Assembly: GCA_050260415.1 (NCBI GenBank)
Contig: JBLNCE010000024.1
Coordinates: 1-7,651 of the forward strand
DNA length: 7,651 nt
Reading direction: 5' to 3'
Origin: JBLNCE01 sp050260415
GTDB lineage: Bacteria > Bacillota > UBA4882 > JAAYXC01
The position numbers were made by a program, and so were the translations under genes. The notes under the pieces were generated by a model, which ran no database searches, was not told the origin of the DNA, and saw only the letters and a list, made by a program, of their open reading frames with translations. Position 1 is the stretch's first letter. Each line of letters opens with the position of its first letter. This document shows positions 5,761-7,651 of this stretch, in pieces.

Positions 5761-5800
5761 CCCCGATCTACTCGGGGAGGGCCTGCCGTATCTCCCCGAG
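5761..5800. repeat. Overlapping alternative hairpins at the 3' end of the DUF2935 gene
   Basis: CTCGGGGAG (5771-5779) can pair perfectly with CTCCCCGAG (5792-5800). Its core TCGGGG (5772-5777) can also pair with CCCCGA (5761-5766) around a 5-nt loop that contains the stop codon. Only one can form at a time. On the - strand the second is followed by TTTCGAAAAC, a weak T-tract, so it could act as a modest terminator of the DUF2935 transcript. Confidence 0.5.
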
Positions 5801-6589
5801 CACTTCCAGGAAATGCTCGGCTTCCCTGGCGACATGATCCGCTAGCAACGGGGGTAGGACCGAGAGGATCTTGCACTGGAGCAGGAGCTGATGGGCCGCA
5901 CGCTTGAAGTCGCGGATCCCCGTCGTCTGGGTGATGACCTCGTCGGTAAAGCGGGAAACCACCGGGAACTGGTCCGGGTTGGCTTGGAGCATGGAAAGGT
6001 AGTCCTGAGCCTGCCGGAGTAGACGGTCGAAGGTCTCGCTGAACCGGACCGCTTCCCTAACGAAACCCCGCTCGGATTGATCGAGGAGGCTGGCGATGAA
6101 CTTGGCGTGGTCCGTCATGATGCGGAGCCAGAAATTCTCCTCGGACAACGCCAGCAGAAATGGGTCTCCCGCGCCCGCCGCCCCCATGACCTCGAGCACG
6201 TGCAGGAAGAGCGTCGCCTCCCGCGCGAGATGATCCAGCAGGAGCGGGTAGTTAAAGCCGCCGAGTCCGCCGACCTGGCATTTCAAGGCCAGGACGATCA
6301 GCCCCCGCTTGAAGGCTAGGAAAGCCGCGACCGCTCGTTGTACTTCGCAGATGAAGGGGCCGATCATGTTGGGGTCCATTTCCCCCAGGCGCTCCGCTTG
6401 GCCGAGCAGGCAACGGAAGAGGTTTTGGAACTGGAGGGCCTCCGCGCGCAGATCCTCGCGCACGGCCGGGAGGCCGTTCTCGATGAAGATCGCATGTTCC
6501 ATCATGATCCGGAGCCAATAGGGCAGGTTTCGTTCGGCCCCCGCCACGGGCATCAAGACAGTCTGGCAGACGCTCACCGGGTTGGACAT
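5768..6589 (-). CDS. DUF2935 family protein, two ferritin-like helical repeats
   Basis: A 273-residue, all-helical protein of the DUF2935 family, which is found mainly in Bacillota. It is an internal duplication: the first half opens with YWLRIMMEHAIFIENGL (24-40) and the second with FWLRIMTDHAKFIASLL (153-169). Both halves carry E-V-...-FKR-...-C (Glu82/Cys104 and Glu217/Cys239) and close with LLDHLAREATLFLHVLE (117-133) and LLADHVAREAEHFLEVLG (248-265). The repeated His and Glu residues (His32, Glu82, His120, Glu124; His161, Glu217, His252, Glu256) fall one per helix, as in ferritin-like metal sites, so metal binding is plausible but not shown. No signal peptide. The ATG has a strong GAGGAGGAG site (6604-6596). 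Function unknown; it stands alone between a rhodanese and a DUF5680 gene. Confidence 0.88.
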   Translation of the reverse strand: MSNPVSVCQTVLMPVAGAERNLPYWLRIMMEHAIFIENGLPAVREDLRAEALQFQNLFRCLLGQAERLGEMDPNMIGPFICEVQRAVAAFLAFKRGLIVLALKCQVGGLGGFNYPLLLDHLAREATLFLHVLEVMGAAGAGDPFLLALSEENFWLRIMTDHAKFIASLLDQSERGFVREAVRFSETFDRLLRQAQDYLSMLQANPDQFPVVSRFTDEVITQTTGIRDFKRAAHQLLLQCKILSVLPPLLADHVAREAEHFLEVLGEIRQALPE

Positions 6590-6725
6590 GGCTTCACTCC
6601 TCCTCGAGGCGACTCTTACCTCCAGGATCGGAGAACCGCCGCCTCGACATCAATGTATGCCGATGGTACGGAGGAGAACCCTGGAGTTACGACCCGTGGG
6701 CGGTACAAGAAGCCACGTCACGTTC

Positions 6726-7193
6726 TTACTTGATAAAGCCCCCGTGGTAGAGGAGTTCATATGCTTTCCGACCGTCGCGCACGATCCATTCCCGGCCGCT
6801 GAACATCTCGACGCCGCCTACGTTTGTATCCACGTATGTCCCTTTCGGCGTGGCGTATTCGAACCCGCCGAGGAAACGCCCTTCTTTGTATAGGGCGGAC
6901 AGGCTTTCTTTCAGGATCCGGCCGACATCGGCCGACGAGAGTAGCGCGGGCTCTAGTAGACGGCCGTGATAATTCATGGCCCAGACCGGCTGGCCTTCGT
7001 AGTAGACGACTTCTTCTCCGATGAAGTCGGCCTCACCGAAATAACTATCGAGATAAGCGAATGGCTCTTCCTCGAACCGCAGGTCTTTTGAACCGGGCCG
7101 GCAGGAAGGGGATCGCGGGCCGTCACCCGCATAGGTGGCGGACTTAGCCCGTACGATGAAATCGCGCAATCGCTTTAGGGAGAAATCACTCAA
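6726..7193 (-). CDS. DUF5680 domain protein (TTG start)
   Basis: A 155-residue soluble protein. Its conserved blocks match what I recall of DUF5680: FIVRAKSATYAGDG (12-25), SCRPGSKDLRFEEEPFAYLDSYFG (30-52), FIGEEVVYYEGQPVWAMNYHG (57-77), LKESLSALYKEGRFLGGFEY (94-113) and a closing MFSGREWIV ... YELLYHGGFIK. There is no catalytic motif I recognise; the family is of unknown function, often encoded by stand-alone genes near GNAT or antibiotic-related genes, but no such neighbour is present here. The start is set at TTG 7193 because AAGGAGG (7209-7203) lies 9 nt upstream; another TTG at 7220 lies upstream of that site and would translate through it. No clear terminator follows; 6590-6725 shows only the DUF2935 leader and no gene. 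Confidence 0.85.
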   Translation of the reverse strand: MSDFSLKRLRDFIVRAKSATYAGDGPRSPSCRPGSKDLRFEEEPFAYLDSYFGEADFIGEEVVYYEGQPVWAMNYHGRLLEPALLSSADVGRILKESLSALYKEGRFLGGFEYATPKGTYVDTNVGGVEMFSGREWIVRDGRKAYELLYHGGFIK

Positions 7194-7334
7194 GCTGGGT
7201 TGCCTCCTTATTTTTGCCAACTCTCAGTGTTGCCGGTCGCCGAGCAGACGTTCTCCGAATTGTAGAGACTTTCCTGCTCTTGCGTGGGTCGGCGCAACTT
7301 CCTGGCATATCAGGACGTTTTGCAAGAGAGGAAC

Positions 7335-7403
7335 GAAAACCTCAAACCCGTGCTGCTCAGAGTTAAAACCCCGGGCTAGATGGGAAAACGTTCTCAAACC
7401 CGT
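7335..7403. repeat. Duplicated GAAAAC...CTCAAACCCGT units
   Basis: GAAAAC followed by CTCAAACCCGT appears at 7335-7351 and again at 7384-7403, the second copy with three extra bases between the two blocks. The 11-mer CTCAAACCCGT is identical in both. The second copy's right half also forms the left arm of the 7397-7419 hairpin. Confidence 0.6.
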
Positions 7404-7419
7404 ACGTCCTGTACGGGTT
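7397..7419. repeat. Perfect hairpin, 9-bp stem
   Basis: AACCCGTAC (7397-7405) and GTACGGGTT (7411-7419) pair perfectly around a 5-nt loop. Neither side has a long T-run, though the - strand continues with TTTGAG, so it is not a strong terminator. Confidence 0.75.
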
Positions 7420-7441
7420 CGGTTAAGCTTCGAAGTATCCA

Positions 7442-7458
7442 CCCGGCATTCTGCCGGG
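7442..7458. repeat. Perfect hairpin, 7-bp GC-rich stem
   Basis: CCCGGCA (7442-7448) and TGCCGGG (7452-7458) pair around TTC. It lies 22 bp after the previous hairpin, so the two would fold as neighbours in an RNA or single-stranded DNA. Confidence 0.75.
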
Positions 7459-7497
7459 ACAACAAAGGATGAAAATGAGACAGCTTCTGCGTTTGAC

Positions 7498-7560
7498 AAC
7501 TCACCCCCGCCCTGCGGGCACCCCCTCACCAAGCTTAGAGAGGGGGACGGGGAGTGAGTT
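7498..7560. repeat. Large palindromic element, predicted three-way junction
   Basis: The outer arms AACTCACCCCCG (7498-7509) and CGGGGAGTGAGTT (7548-7560) are complementary apart from one bulged base. Between them are two internal hairpins: GCCC/GGGC at 7509-7519 with loop TGC, and CCCCCTC (7521-7527) with GAGGGGG (7540-7546) around a 12-nt loop. Together they make a cruciform or three-way junction. The sequence resembles the CTCACCCCC/CCCCCTC intergenic repeats common in many bacterial genomes. Confidence 0.7.
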
Positions 7561-7606
7561 TGATGCCATTTTCTAACCAGCGGTGTGAAAAAGTCAATTA
7601 TGGCCG

Positions 7607-7624
7607 ACGGCGGCAGGCCGCCGT
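7607..7624. repeat. Perfect hairpin, 7-bp stem
   Basis: ACGGCGG (7607-7613) and CCGCCGT (7618-7624) pair around CAGG. It lies near the right edge, where the following TAACCCCCGACCCC echoes the pyrimidine-rich strand of the preceding palindrome. Confidence 0.6.
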
Positions 7625-7651
7625 GACCTAACCCCCGACCCCTTATGGGAA

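Larger units (their letters stand above)
7194..7651. other. Gene-free, hairpin-rich intergenic region
   Basis: No reading frame here looks like a protein: the open frames lack recognised motifs, have no good ribosome sites and have odd composition. The stretch does contain four clear hairpins and a duplicated 11-mer, listed separately. It might be an array of intergenic repeats, or the worn end of an insertion element such as an IS200/IS605 type, whose ends carry subterminal hairpins. The TTG-initiated DUF5680 gene reads leftwards out of this region, so its promoter should lie here, probably within 7210-7330, but none was convincing. Confidence 0.5.

Noticed and set aside
7335..7403. Possible CRISPR repeats
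   Set aside because: Only two imperfect copies of a short unit, of unequal length, with no regular spacers or cas genes.
7321..7480. Possible tRNA or riboswitch because of clustered hairpins
   Set aside because: No cloverleaf, T-loop or anticodon arm can be drawn, and no known riboswitch core is recognised.
7135..7557. 140-codon + strand frame over the right-hand region, and a 102-codon - strand frame at 7224-7532
   Set aside because: Neither has a ribosome site or a recognisable domain, both run through palindromes, and the first begins inside the DUF5680 gene on the opposite strand.

Overview
The window looks like a chromosomal segment of a GC-rich (estimated by eye near 60%), probably anaerobic Bacillota of the Clostridia/Peptococcaceae kind. 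The pointers are a DUF2935 protein, strong AAGGAGG-type ribosome binding sites, a TTG start, and an ECF sigma factor operon carrying PGxGH-type and LiaF-like membrane proteins. The species cannot be named from the sequence.

Left part (1-2645): a glutaredoxin-like gene is cut by the left edge and runs leftwards from 97. Divergent from it, four tightly overlapping + strand genes (354-2620) form one operon: an ECF sigma factor, its zinc-finger membrane anti-sigma factor, a small multi-pass protein with a PGVGH motif, and a three-TM LiaF-like protein with a C-terminal soluble domain. The order and overlaps suggest a cell-envelope sensing module: the anti-sigma holds the sigma factor at the membrane, and the two small membrane proteins may sense or respond to envelope stress. 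An ECF-type promoter (TGAAGG-N17-CGTC) can be seen upstream, as expected for autoregulation. The operon ends at a hairpin that it shares with the convergent gene.

Middle (2662-5190): on the - strand, an XRE-cupin regulator (5088-4537) precedes a medium/branched-chain acyl-CoA synthetase (4341-2683). The pair suggests a ligand-responsive regulator controlling CoA activation of short or branched carboxylic acids. About 195 bp separate them, and most of this is a palindromic, MITE-like repeat (4377-4499). A rho-independent terminator-like hairpin lies upstream of the regulator.

Right part (5232-7193): three more - strand genes follow: a membrane-anchored single-domain rhodanese, a DUF2935 protein made of two homologous four-helix halves with matching His/Glu residues, and a small DUF5680 protein starting at TTG. 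Each has its own spacing, so they are probably separate units.

The last 458 bases (7194-7651) hold no convincing gene. They contain a dense set of perfect and near-perfect hairpins, a duplicated 11-mer, and a predicted three-way-junction palindrome. This may be an accumulation of intergenic repeats or the worn end of a mobile element. No tRNA, rRNA, CRISPR array or intact insertion sequence was seen. The most novel items are the four-gene sigma/membrane module, the palindromic element inside the regulator-synthetase pair, the duplicated DUF2935 metal-site pattern, and the structured right-hand end.
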